A DNA stretch of 64,000 nt from contig NC_058193.1 in the NCBI RefSeq assembly GCF_907165205.1, positions 26,487,521-26,551,520 on the forward strand, written 5' to 3'. Position 1 is the stretch's first letter. Each line of letters starts with the position of its first letter. This stretch comes from Coccinella septempunctata (lineage: Eukaryota > Arthropoda > Insecta > Coleoptera > Coccinellidae). The notes beneath the pieces are model-generated. The model had not been told where the DNA came from and did not search any database. It saw only the letters and a program-made list of their open reading frames with translations. The position numbers were made by a program, and so were the translations under genes. Shown piece by piece: positions 22,647-34,713 of this stretch.

Positions 22647-24422
22647 CGATTGTTGAATTCAACTTGTCAGTCATATTTTCAAAACGGCGACCTATTTATA
22701 TCTGAAAAAGAGGTTCAAATATGCTTAATGACTCAGACTATTGATAAAGATATATACCATGGTTCAGAATTCGGATATGAATTTTGAAAAAAATTAAATA
22801 TACTTGTCCCAAGTCACCCACCGATTTCGGAGGCTCGGGCACAAGTTGAAATCTATTGATTTCTCAATTCTCAAACGAAATAGGTGACTTGGAAAAGTGT
22901 ATGGTTGTGAAAAATTAGAATTTGTGATTATATAGTTGAAATTCGGTAAGAAAATTAAATAATAAACCCCTATTACAGCGAAAGTACATATACAGGGTGG
23001 TCCAGATCATAACCAAGAAATTTTAACCACGTACTCTACATCAAAAATAAGCGTTAGTTTGACTTATAAACATATGTCGAGAAATGTTTCCTCTCCGAGA
23101 TACGGGGTGTTAAAATTATAGAAAAAAAAATAGTTTTTATTAATAACTTTCACACTGCTTGAAATATTTTTATGAAATTTGAGAAATAGGTTTTGAGCGT
23201 CAAGGAGCACTTTTTGCATAATATTATTTCTTTTTATTCTTTCAGTGGCGTCCCTACTGCAACGAGACTGAATATTTTCAGATAAAAAAATGATACGCCA
23301 CTGGTTTTTCCGACAATAAAAATTACTATTTGAATCCTTATTTAATTTGGAGCAAATTCGGTCTCTTGACTTTTTGCTGTACGAGGCACCGTTTTCGGTT
23401 AAAAAAATAAAACACATTCTCAAGCATGAAGAAATCGCCAAAATTTGATATAGCAAAAATAGTCTTATTATTATTATGTATAATAGGTACCTACCATATC
23501 AAATTTTGGCGATTTCTTCATGCATGATAATGTGTTTTATTTTTTTAACCGGAAACGGTGCCTCGTACAGCAAAAAGTCAGGAGACCGAATTTGCTCCAA
23601 ATTAAATAAGGATTTAAATAGTAATTTTTATTGTCGGAAAAACCAGTGGCGTATAATTTTTTTATCTGAAAATATTCAGTTTCGCTGCAGTAAGGACGCC
23701 ACTGATAGAATAAACAAGAAATAATAGTATGCAAAAAGTGCTCTTTGACGCTCAAAACCTATTTCTCAAATTTCATAAAAATATTCCAAGCAGTGTGAAA
23801 GTTATTAGGAAAAAATTTTTTTTTCTATAATTTTAACACCCCGTATCTCGGAGAGGGAACATTTCTCGACATATGTTTATATGTCAAACTAGGGCTTATT
23901 TTTGATGTAGAATACGTGGTTGAAATTTCTGTATTGCAACTAAAATGTAAAAAAACTAAACAATACAAGGAAACTTTGATTTCTTTCATTCTTTGGTGAT
24001 TTCTTTGTGGAAATAACGTAAATAATATTATAATATCCTGCGAAAAACCAGCATATTTCCTGCTCCCAATGCGCAGCTTATATCTAAAACAACAAAATAA
24101 ATGAATGAGATCCGTGTTGACCTTTGATTTGTTAACAAACTTGTTTTATGACATATCTAATATCCCAATATCCCACTTATCCAGAAAATCCAGAAAAAAA
24201 ATTACACATGCACAAAGTGAAACACACGTACAGGACACTAGAAAGTATAGATAAGGGCTTTTACTCTCCTGAATTCGTTAATTTTTCCTATCTGGTCACG
24301 ACAAACTCAACAGGAATTAATTGTTAAACTAACCGAAAAGACGCTACACAATTTTATAAGCTTGTCCCTTCACTCATAAATGGTAAGAAACAAAGAAATC
24401 TGCAAGAAGAAGAATCTACCGG
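22647..24422 (+). repeat. R5 element carrying a nested foldback
   Basis: The flanks match the intact copy at 28278-29219 throughout, with the left terminus mostly deleted. The right end GAATCTACCGG abuts TA (24423-24424). The element is broken at 22992 by the 939-bp foldback 22993-23931. The uninterrupted site survives in the copy at 28278-29219, so this is a clear insertion event. Confidence 0.85.
22993..23931. repeat. 939-bp foldback element (R4)
   Basis: Two arms of about 450 bp face each other around 23465. The left end is CAGGGTGGTCCAGATC. The right arm has lost some 20 bp near its end (AAATTTCTG) but still abuts TA (23932-23933), matching TA at 22991-22992. Arm identity is high by eye, roughly 90 percent or more. 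The two similar reading frames (23064-23456 minus, 23476-23724 plus) are the same sequence read from both arms, not genes. A solo arm end recurs at 34714-34850. Confidence 0.9.
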
Positions 24423-24429
24423 TATTTGA

Positions 24430-25260
24430 AATGTTGATGTAATGTTCGCAAAGCTAGCCAGTAAGGATGGATTCTGTCTCAAAACCTAAGCAAATATGCT
24501 ATCCCTAATTTGATATTCGCTGAGCATTTTAGCGTGGAACGTAAAGCCGCATATTACGTACGTCCATTGATCGTTCCGAATGAGAATTCCGACAAAATAC
24601 TTTTCGGAACCGCGTAACAATTTCTTCCACCTCACTTTCGATTTATCTCCGAGGTGAAGCTAGTCAATACCGAGATTATCCTGCGGTTTCGTGAATTATC
24701 GAAATTGCGCTATGGTGAAACCGAACGGAAACCAGTCTCAATGCCATGAGAACTCCCCGAGTTAAATCTGTCACCGCGAAATCACTCCCAACGGCTTCCT
24801 AAGGAGCACGGGGCCCCGAGTATCCATCAAACTTAATTGATACTTGAAGATTAGGCAGTTATACCGATAACGTTCTTGGGTACTCCCGCCTGGCATTCAT
24901 CAACCCTCTTTTAATGTTCCGAAAGCTGTGTCTCAATCCAAATGAGCAGCTTTTCCCATTCACAGTTATATTATCGCCGCAGGCGAACACTCAGAGGAAC
25001 TCATCTCCTGTTATAACGAATCGCCAACGGAAATCGCCTAAATGCAGAGCAATTCAGCAGCAATCTTTTATAATTCCATCGAATTGCTTTCGTTCGAGCT
25101 ATCGATCGGAAATTGTAATCATTTTCGTACGGAATCGTTTCCATCAAATCTTCATATGAAGGTCACAGGAAACAACGAATTATTGCGGTAATACGCTTTG
25201 ATCGTTAAGTGAAATTATCGAGTATTTTTTTGTCATTCAGGTGATCCACAATTTATCATT
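24430..25260. other. Less AT-rich, repeat-free island in the giant intron
   Basis: About 800 bp of higher-complexity sequence with a raised CpG count, bounded by the R5 element and mariner copy A. Short frames on the plus strand (such as 24914-25159) are unrecognised. Enhancer candidate by position and composition only. Confidence 0.35.
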
Positions 25261-25638
25261 CAAGCAGAAAAGCAGTACACGTATGTAATGTTGGAAGATT
25301 TTTAGGTGTTTTTTGATTCCAAAAGTCAGTTTTTACGTAAAATTCATATTCCGTCCCTTCGGTATCTTTTAATGAACTAGAATCAATAGCCTATCAGCAT
25401 AGGAGGCATAAAATTTGTCTATTACACAAAGGAGACCTGTGAATGAAATGTTTCGTACACTAAACTTTATCTGTGAAAATTGTCTCATGTTCTGCACCAC
25501 CTGATCGCCCATTTCAGCAGATAATGAAACAAAACGAGGTTACATTTTCTTCTGTGGCATTTTGCAAACACTCTTTGAAATCTGAAATATGACTTAATAC
25601 AGGTTCATCATCATAAGAAACAATTATACGAAAAGGCT

Positions 25639-26681
25639 TGTACGATATTGATATGCTTAATACCCTTGGTGATCAATGTCCTTCGTATGCGACCGTTTAA
25701 AATTGGACTGCAAGCTTCAAAAGAGATAAATTTTCCATTGAAGATGATGACCGATCGGGAAGGCCAGTTTCTGTGTCAGTCCCCGAAAATATCGATGCAG
25801 TTCCTGACAATATTTTATCAGACCGTCGAATTGGGCTAAAACGGATATCTGAAGCACTGAATGTTTCATACGAACGCGTTCATCATATAGTTCACGTCAA
25901 TTTGGACATGAGAAAAATTGCTGCAAAATGGATCCCCAAATGTTCGAATGTTGACCAAAAGCGTGGAAGGGTAGAAGCATCGCGTTCGATCTGTGCTCGA
26001 TTTGAAAACGATGTAGACTTCTTGAACCGAATTGTTGCTATGGATGAGGCTAGGATACATTTCTAACAGAGTAACAATCGATGGAATGGCGACACTCTGT
26101 TCTCCAAGACCTAAGAAGTTTTGTGTCTAAAAATCTGCTGGAAAAGTTCTTGCTTCGGTTTTTTGGGATTGCCATGGAGTAATCATGATTGATTTTTTGG
26201 ATAAGGATAGAACAATAACCGGAGATTACTATTCGACATTAATGACCACACTACGGGAAAAAATTAAAAGCAAAGACGCGGAAAGCTATCCAAAGGTGTT
26301 TTTTTTTGCAGGACAACGCCCCTGCACACAAATCTCCTGTTACCATGCAAAAAATTCGTGATTAAGGGTTTGAATTACTAGAACACCCCCCTTATTCACA
26401 AGATATGGCTCCATCCGACTATCATCTCTTTCCTCAACTGAAAAAAGTTTAAACGGTCGTAAATTCTCTTCCAACGAGGAGGTAATAAAAGCTGTGGAAG
26501 TCTGGTTTGCAGAGCAAGAAGAAACATTTTTTTCTGAAAGGTCTAGAGACGTTGCAGGTTCGCTGTCATAGAATGTATCCAATTGAGAGGAGAATATGTT
26601 GAGTAATAAAATATTTTGACATTGAAATTTTGTTTGGTTCTATCTATAGAACCAAACAAAGGCTAAGAATTTTTCAATATG
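25639..26681 (+). pseudogene. mariner transposase pseudogene, copy A (truncated)
   Basis: This is a Tc1/mariner transposase relic lacking its 5' terminus and about 35 N-terminal codons. Homology to the other copies begins at the Tyr-(Glu/Asp)-Met-Leu region. The helix-turn-helix part with Asp-Asp-Arg-Ser-Gly-Arg-Pro is present. A Lys codon became TAA near 25698, a deletion follows the first catalytic motif (MDEA at 26040-26051, Asp at 26043-26045), and later frameshifts occur. The second motif (Gln-Asp-Asn) survives near 26311-26319. The 3' terminal repeat stops at TTTTTCAATAT and lacks the last bases (ATCCTCG). Confidence 0.9.
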
Positions 26682-28277
26682 TTTATCAATTACCCTATCT
26701 GCTCAAAATACCAACAACTATTGATTAAATTGAGTATCTGTATTCAAGCAAATATGCGAACCCCATTTCCAATACCAATGTAGGACTATTAACACTAACG
26801 CAAAGTTTAATTGGCAGACGGCTAATTCTAACTTCTTATAACAATCTTTGGTTCCATTATCCAGTCCAAGATAGATGGTATGAAATTAATCTGTTTCGCT
26901 TTGTGGTAGGTATAAAACCCAGAAGCGATTATAACTTATTTAATCGAGTGTAAATAGCTGTTGTGAGAGTAAATCGTGGTGCCTTGATGTAATAGTAATG
27001 ACCAAGGCTATGCATGTCAAATTCAAAATTGAACGGTAGCAATTATAATTGAATTACAGTAGACATATATTGTACGCTACAGTTATTGCCTGGGGATATA
27101 AGAAATGAGCTCATCGTAGCCCGAAATATGAGACTGAGCAAGGTAAGAGTCATTATAAACAGAGAGACATCTCGCAGAGATCAGGAAAAAAAAATTAACA
27201 GTATCGCAGTGCTGACCATTAATAGACCATCATTTCGAAGATTTATTGACCCCACACCAAGCTGAAGTGTCAAATGTAAGAAACTACCGAAAACTTGAAA
27301 ACAATCGATTGCCACTTGTGAACCTTGATTTCGATCTTATCTGGTCTCCTCAGAGCATTGTACTGGCAAACCAAGTGGCAGGTCAGCAAGAAAATGCAAC
27401 AAGAGATCACTAAGAGATTTTGACGATGTAAAAATTCACAAACTTGTATCAGTGATGATTTTTCTTCTTCCTTTAAAGTATCTTTTCCAGGTATACACAG
27501 AGTACTCTAAATAAGTATAATCAACTTACATATGTCTGTATAGATATTTTTCTTGGCGTAAATTTGCTTCCTTTTCATTTTCCTAAGTTAGTGAGAAGTT
27601 TTTGAAATGCTCATAAACCATCGTCTTCATAGCAAGTGTGGAGGAGTAAGAAATGAAACTGAAATCACCATTCTAACGAACAGATGGTGGCGAAAGTCAA
27701 CAATTTTGCCGCAGCTTCCGCTGTCTATTGTCGAGAGCACAATCTGCATAAAATATGGAAATAACACTTCCATATTTCGCCGTATTGCAATTAATGACAT
27801 ACAGGTCGCCTTGCCTTTTCAACAACCAAACCAAAATATTCGCCATAATCATGGAATTATGATAATAAAAAAGTTGTTTATGCTCCGGGTAAATGGGGTT
27901 TCGAAAAACGGGAAAAATCCGCGATTATAATCTACTAATTGGGACTGTGAATCGAGATCTGGACCACTTGTTTATGGTAAGATAATTGGGTGCTTTAATG
28001 GTCAGATCCTTCAAAATTGTATAGTAATGATTCGAATTCATTATAATAAACGTCGAAGAAGCAGACCGTTGAATGAAATCGTTTTGCTGAATGCTGAATT
28101 TGATATTGGGAATTTTTACAACACTTCATCAGGTGCAGCTGCGTCAGTAATAATAGTAACTTACTGAAGGCTAAATGGCCCTTATAGCTCTATCACCTAG
28201 TGACAAGAAAAAGATTTATTTCAAAGTAAATTGAATAATTGAAAAATCTTTTCCCAGCGTATGCGATCATATCAATA
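26682..28277. other. Unassigned intronic sequence
   Basis: The longest plus-strand frame is 27607-27930 (107 codons), with no recognisable domain or compositional sign of coding. There is no inverted repeat or repeat partner that I can see. Function unknown. Confidence 0.35.
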
Positions 28278-29219
28278 CCGTAGATTCGGGTGACTTGGGA
28301 CGATGTTGAATTCAACTTGTCATATTTTCAAAACGGTGACCTATTTTTATCTGAAAAAGAGGTTCAAATATGCTTAATGACTCAGACTATTGATTAGGAT
28401 ATATACCATGCTTCAGAATTCGGATATAAATATTGAAAAAAATTAAATATACTTGTCCCAAGCCACCCACCGACTTGGGAGGCTTGAGACACAAGTTAAA
28501 ATCTATTGATTTTTCAACTGTCAAATGAAATAGGTGAGTTGGGACGGTGTATAGTTTTGAAAAATTAGAATTTGTGATTATATTGTGAAAATTCGGTAAG
28601 AAAATTAAATATTATTATATATATTATAATAATAAACCCCTATTACAGCGAAAGTAAATATATTTCAACTCAAATGTAAAAAAAAGTAAACAAAACAAGG
28701 GAACTTTTATTTCTTTCATTCTTTGGTGATTTCTTTCTGGAAATAACGTAAATAATAATATACTGCGTAAAACCGGCATATTTCCTGTGCCACTGCGCCG
28801 CTTGTATCTATTCGGCATTGTCCCAAGTCACCCTATGAAACAACAAAATAAAACAATGAGATCCGTGTTGCCGTTTGATTTGTTAACAACCTGGTTTCAT
28901 GAAATATCTAATTTCCCACGTATCCAGAAAAAAAAATTACGCATGCACAAAGTGAAACACATGCACAGGACACTAGAAAGTATAAGGGCCATAAAAAAAA
29001 CGCGCTTTTACTCCCCTGAATTCGTTAATTTTTCCTGTCAATTGGAACGCTCTGGTCACGGCAAACTCAACAGGAATTAATTGTTAAACTAACCGAAAAC
29101 ACGCTACACAATCTTATAAGTTTGTCCCTTCACTCATAAATGGTAAGAAACAAAGAAATATGCAAGGAGGGTAACTGTCCCAAGTTACAGGACTGTCCCA
29201 AGTCACCCGAATCTACAGG
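28278..29219 (+). repeat. R5 element, complete 942-bp copy
   Basis: TA at 28276-28277 and 29220-29221 bracket CCGTAGATTCGGGTGACT and its inverted partner AGTCACCCGAATCTAC. GACTTGGGAC-type motifs (and complements) recur inside both ends and in the middle, which looks like repeated transposase binding sites. The plus-strand frame 28787-29080 lies wholly inside and is incidental. Confidence 0.88.
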
Positions 29220-29384
29220 TAGCCCTATTGGCTTTATCAGCTCTAAGTTTATGTCTAGGCATTACTGTAAAACAAGTTCCGTATCAAAGTTGATTGTAAG
29301 AATGTGAAATATTAACTGACCCAAAATTCTTAAAAACGAAAACAACCTGAACTTGCCTGAATCTGAAATAGTTATTTTCCTATC

Positions 29385-29850
29385 AAGTGCGGAAAGTGAT
29401 ACTTGCCCGCACGAAACTGCCGTTGCCCGAACGATGCGAAGCAGAGTTCGGGTAAGCAGTTGAGTGCGGGCAAGATACTTTCCGCAAGAGTTAGGAACAA
29501 TATTTTTTCTACAAGCGCTTGAAATTTATAAATGTATCCATTTCACGAAACAGATCATATCTCATTTGATTAATTCATATATAATGACAGACGTAATTCT
29601 GCATGTCATTACTATGGGTTTCTCATCGTTGACGTTCTATGCATAGAAACATGATAGAATTTAATTTACTCTATAATATTTGCGCGCGGGAAAAACCCCT
29701 GCTAATCCATTCCCGCACGCATTTGCGTGCGGGAAAGAAATAGCAGGCGTTTTTCCCGCACGTTTTGGGAAAGTGACTCTTTGCAACTTGGAATGCGTGC
29801 GGGAAAAAGGTTGAACGCGCACGCTTGTAGAAAAAAGTTATTAAACGAAC
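29385..29850. repeat. CpG-rich hairpin cluster with inverted flanks
   Basis: TGCGGGAAA or its complement occurs repeatedly. CCCGCACGCATTTGCGTGCGGG (29711-29732) is a near-perfect hairpin. CCCGAAC and GTTCGGG face each other at 29428-29454. The outer blocks TTTTTTCTACAAGCGC (29507-29522) and GCGCACGCTTGTAGAAAAAA (29816-29835) form a longer inverted repeat. The CpG content is far above the surroundings. No reading frame of interest is present. Confidence 0.7.
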
Positions 29851-31393
29851 CCATTCAGATACAAGAGAGTACATTCGAATCACGACAACACTGAGGTGTT
29901 GTCAACAAACATTGGTGGATCTGTTACTACAGAAAATATGAAATTGTTGAAAGGCTACTATTTTTCTAATCAAAAAGTCACGCAGCGATAAACTAGGCCA
30001 TTACCTCAGTGTTTGCTCAAGTCGACTGTCATCTGCGGGTCCTGACTGAATCGATTTTAGTCTGCAAGTCACTCGATATCGAATTAGCTTAATCTAACGG
30101 GATACCACTTGCAATTTGACGCTAGGATGAGCCATAATCTTGAATAAATATCAGTCTTCCCTTCGATGTTTGCCTTATTACGAGGAACGGTCTGGCAGAG
30201 CCTTAATGGTGTTCAAGCACGGAAGTTCGAGCCCTAGGCTGAAAGCCCAACTTTCCTCTTTTTTCTAACACGCGTAGTTAATCTGTGGTGCGAAATTGAA
30301 TAAAGGGATCACGGGGGATTTATGAATATACGGATAAAATTGAATTGAACTTTGGGGTCGTGGGTCGAGAGAGTAAATAAAACTTTTTAGCCTGGGGGTT
30401 TTTCTGAAGAAGAATACACGTCACATTAGATATAAGCAACTGAAGATTCTAAGTGCACCAATTTTTTTGGCAGAGCATTCATGCTTTATATCGTCGCAAT
30501 TATTTATTTATACCCTATATAAACATTTTTATTATGAATCGTGAAAACATACCTGTATATGTTTCAGTCAATTTATTTGCCAAAATTAAAAAAAATTCAT
30601 TGTCACCTAGCAATCCTTTTCGCAATCTCAATATTCAAATCGGCGAATAAAAGGGCGACGCGACGTTGAGAGATTATATTAAGTTAGAAATAATATCCCC
30701 AGAGACTTCCTGATTTAATTATGGAAGACCCGGGAGGGCCATTAAAAGAGCATTCTTTTCACAGTGGATCCTTTTACTAGGTATGAAGCACTTTCATATC
30801 GTGGAGTGCTGATCTATATGATATCGTTTCTAATGGAAGGAATTTTTTCATTGTGATTGCCTATGAGTTTCCTGATGAATGAAGTCTCTGTTCATATTCA
30901 TGTATTATTTTGAACTAATTGCTCATTTTATTCTGAACAAAAGGAAAACAACAAGTTCTATCCCATTATCAGAATTTTTCTAATTCGTAAATACCAGAGA
31001 ATTAATGAAACCTTAAGAGACGTTTGCCAATATGTTAATTTTCCAATAATCACTTACGATATATTATAGTCTATTCGTATCATAGGTTCTATATTTTGTC
31101 ATATAAGTTGCAAACAAGAGCCAATATATATTTTGAATGTTACCATATTACCACAACAGGACTGAATCAGAACTTAAGTTAAAAGTAAATGTGCTGAATA
31201 ACATGAAGATGCTTCTTTCATGACGAAACGTCAAGGATGAATACCTCATGATAGTGTAAATCGTAATATTATTCAGTTTAATTATAGATTTGCATCGAGT
31301 AACGGCCATATCAATGCAATGAGTTGAATATCCTGTTATGTATTTATATCATAATTCACCTGTTTCTATATGAAATAGCTTTCAGAAATTATA
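29851..31393. other. Intronic sequence, mostly featureless
   Basis: Around 30190-30250 there is a weak tRNA-promoter-like pair, TGGCAGAGCC and AGTTCGAGCCC, that could be a fragment of a tRNA-derived SINE. Otherwise nothing is recognised. Confidence 0.3.
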
Positions 31394-32697
31394 CAGGGTG
31401 TTACCAAATAAGTGCGAATGTTTTTGAGCGGCGATTCTTTGTAGAAAATTAAAGGCTGTATTTTATGTTACCGGTAGATTCAGGTGACTTGGGACCGTCT
31501 TGTGACTTGGGACAGTCCTGTAACTTGGGACAATTATCCCCCTTGCATATTTCTTTGTTTCTTACCATTCATGAGTGAGGGGACAAACTTATAAGATCGT
31601 GTAGCGTCTTTTCGGTTAGTTTAACAATCAATTCCTGTTGAGTTTGCCGTGACCACAGCGTTCGAATTGACAGGAAAAATTAACGAATTCAGGAGAGTAA
31701 AAGCGCATTTTTTATGGTCCTTATACTTTCTAGTGTCTTGTACATGTGTTTCACTTTGTGCATGTGTGATTTTTTTTTGCATATTGGGATATTATATACG
31801 TCATGAAACAAGGTTGTTTAAAAATCAAACGGTTTAGTTTTTTTACATTTGATTTGCAATATATTTACTTTCGCTGTAATAGGGTTTTATCATTTAATTT
31901 CCTTACCGAATTTCAACTATATAATCACAAATCCTAATTTTTCAAAACCATACACCATCCCAAGTCACCTATTTCATTTGTCCCAAGCCGCCCAAATCGG
32001 TGGGTGACTTGGAACAAGTATATTTTATTATTTTCGAAATTTATATCCGAATTCTGAAGCAAGGTATATATCCTAGTCAATAGTCTGAGTCACTAAGCTT
32101 ATTCGAACCTCTTTTTCAGATAAAAATAGGTCCCCGTTTTGAAACTATGACAAGTTGAATTCAAAAATCACCAGAATCTACGGTAACTAAAACTCTTAGA
32201 CCTTTTCTCGTAAAGTTAGACGCATTCAAAAATTAATTACATTATATTTTTGTGCTGGACGTTTGAAGCAATGGCCTCCTATGAATATTTCTTCAATATT
32301 GTTGTGATTTTCTGAAGGAGTGAAATTTGCACTCCCTATTCCATTTCTTATAATAAACAAAGTTTCTCAATTCAAAAATATGTGTTGAAAGAAAAAAACG
32401 ATTAATTGAAAATCTCTTGTCCGTAAAAGCAATAGTTTCCTAATAAAAAAAATAAATACAACATCGTGCATGAACGGATCTTCTTTGAATGGAATTGGAA
32501 AAATCTAGTATGTGGCTGTCGAGTCATTTCTTATTGGTAGAAGATGCCCATACAATGCCTTTTCTTCATCTTTTCAGCACTTTCGAGAAAAAATCTTCTT
32601 TCTTACTAGGAAAGGCTTTAGTTTATATGAAAGATCCCCTTTAATTTTCCAAAAAATCACCCACTAAAAACTTTCGCACATATTTGGCAACACCCTG
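31394..32697. repeat. TIR element CAGGGTGTTNCCAAATA, split by R5
   Basis: TA (31392-31393, 32698-32699) brackets CAGGGTGTTACCAAATAAG and the inverted partner ending TATTTGGCAACACCCTG. The terminal similarity runs about 60 bp, through GTGCGAA and AAATTAAAGG. Without the nested R5 copy the element would be about 590 bp. Confidence 0.85.
31471..32183 (-). repeat. R5 element, inverted copy nested in a TIR element
   Basis: CCGGTAGATTCAGGTGAC at the left and GAATCTACGG at the right abut TA on both sides (31469-31470, 32184-32185). Three spaced repeats of GACTTGGGAC or AACTTGGGAC lie just inside the left end. It is 713 bp, shorter than the 942-bp copy. The frame 31649-31837 is inside it and incidental. 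Confidence 0.85.
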
Positions 32698-32699
32698 TA

Positions 32700-33186
32700 T
32701 ATAAAACTGAAAAGTGCCTTACAAAACTATCCCTACCCAGTTTAGGCCTGGAGTATGAGATCCAGTGTCAGAAAAAAAACACTTTATATAGTCTAGAAGG
32801 ATGAAACTTCGAACTTCACGTCAACAGCTCAAATTATCTGTAGAGGCATCTTCAAATTGATCGAATTATATTCGCCCATCCTCTCGTTAGCTGCAGAACA
32901 AAGATATAATCGATATGACATATGACCCAACAAGTACGGACACGCAACTAACGTGCTCTTCAATTCAGGTGTCCTGCACTCAGGTTATAGGCATGTTATT
33001 GTACTAATTGACCATTCCACCAAAGTACGGGCTTGACCAAAAGCGGCAGGTGGCAAACGGCAGAGCCCAAGTAACCATATCTTTAAACCCATTATTATTT
33101 TAAAATTGCGAGAGGTGCGGCACAATGACGGTCCAGTGGCGTAGGTATGACGATTTCACTTCAGAAGACGGATAAATTCAATAATA
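32700..33186. other. Intronic sequence, nothing recognised
   Basis: Short stretch between two elements. CAGTGGCGTAGGTATGACG near 33132 resembles a transposon end, but no partner is established. Confidence 0.3.
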
Positions 33187-34476
33187 CGAGGATGTATTGA
33201 TACCTAGTTAACCTTTAACCTAGACCAGTTCCATGCATAAAAAATATTGTGTTACCATAGCATCGAACAATAACTCATTAGATGTGTCAGTAAGAAGTTT
33301 GAGGTCAAAAAAGTAAACCAGAGTTACGCAATAAATTAAAAGAAAGAAGATGTCCACCGAAATTGTGAAAATCGAAAAATTGGAGTAACGAGCCATCATC
33401 AAGTACCTGTATCTAAGGGTTAAGAGGTAAACAGATTTACGAAGAAATGCTTAAAATCCTTGGTGATCAATGTCCATCGTATGCGAGCGTAAAAAATTGG
33501 ACTGCAAGCTTCAAAAGGGGTAAATTTTTCATTGAAGATGATGACCGATCGGGAAGGCCAGTTTCTGTGTCAATCCCCGAAAATATCGATACAGTTCATG
33601 ACATTTTATCAGACCGTCCAATTAGGCTAAAATGGATACCTGAAGCACTGAATATTTCATACTAACGCGTTCATCATATAATTCACGTCAATTTGGACAT
33701 GAGAAAATTGCTGCAAAATGGATGCCCAAATGTTTGAATGTTGACCAAAAGCGTGCAAGGGTAGATGCATCGCGTTCGATCTGTGCTCGATTTGAAAACG
33801 ATGTAGACTTCTTAAACCGAATTGTTATCATGGATGAGACATGGGTACATTTCTACGATCCAGAAACAAAGCAACAATCGATGGAATGGCGACACTCTGG
33901 TTCTCCAAGACCTAAGAAGAAGTTGCGTGTTCAAAAATCTGCTGGAAAAGTTCTTGCTTCAGTTTTTTGGGATTGCCATGGAGTTATCAAGACTGATTTC
34001 TGGATAAGGGTAGAACAATAACCGGAGAATTCTATTGGACATTACTGACCAATCTACGGGAAAAAATTGAAGAGAAAAGACGCGGAAAGCTATTGAAAGG
34101 TATTTTGTTTTTGCAGGACAACGCTCCTGCACACAAATCTCACATTGCCAAGCAAAAAATTTGTGATTTACGGTTTGAATTACTAGAACACCCCCCTTAT
34201 TCTCCAGATTTCATTCTCCGACTATCATCTCTTTCCTCAACTGAAAAAAAATTTCAAAGGTCGTAAATTTTATTCCATCGAGGAGGTAATAAAAGTTGTT
34301 GAGGTCTGGTTTGCAGAGCAAGACGAAACATATTTTTTGAAAGGTCTAGAGACATTGTAGGTTCGCTGTAATGAATGTATCTGATTAAGAGGAGAATATG
34401 TTGAGTAATAAAATATTTTAACATTGAAATTTTGTTTGGTTCTATAGTAGGCTAAGAGTTTTTCAATATATCCTCG
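33187..34476 (+). mobile_element. mariner element, copy B, both ends intact
   Basis: This is a 1290-bp element with TA on both sides. The left terminus CGAGGATGTATTGA and the right terminus TCAATATATCCTCG are inverted repeats of about 14 bp with weaker similarity further in. The length is typical of mariner. It carries a transposase pseudogene (33350-34408) and therefore needs a foreign transposase to move. Confidence 0.95.
33350..34408 (+). pseudogene. mariner transposase, copy B, decayed
   Basis: The start ATG opens MSTEIVKIEKLE and runs into TAA; the other copies have a longer opening here. A second stop (TAC TAA) follows the Asn-Ile-Ser-Tyr segment near 33663. The first catalytic motif MDETW is intact (Asp 33833-33835), as is Gln-Asp-Asn (Asp 34117-34119). 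The third Asp codon (34220-34222) exists, but a frameshift just before it removes the Pro-Asp-Leu context. The layout fits DD34D mariner transposases, which cut and paste at TA. The stop after Glu-Tyr-Val-Glu ends the frame at 34408. Confidence 0.92.
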
Positions 34477-34713
34477 TATAATGTGAAATCGCCATTCAAT
34501 TGAAACCATGACCATTAAAAAAGCGAAGGTACTCAAATGTCATTACCGAAGATAAGTGTTTGTTACCCTTTGCTATAGGTATCTATATCCACATAGGCAT
34601 TTACAATGAAAAGTTTGAAGCACATATTAAGGTATTCTTAGCCATTTCACCCATTTTATTCTGAAAACCGAACCACTGTGAAATTGTCGAAGAATTCTTA
34701 ATCCGGCAGTATA

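Noticed and set aside
23064..23724. Two similar proteins on opposite strands
   Set aside because: They are the two arms of the foldback 22993-23931 read outward, with no known domain.
30190..30260. Possible tRNA or SINE head
   Set aside because: Only weak A-box and B-box similarity; no cloverleaf could be drawn.
33132..34500. An element with CAGTGGCGTAGG ends around mariner copy B
   Set aside because: Only about 12 bp of possible mirrored sequence (GACGATTTCAC against GTGAAATCGCC) and no convincing target duplication.
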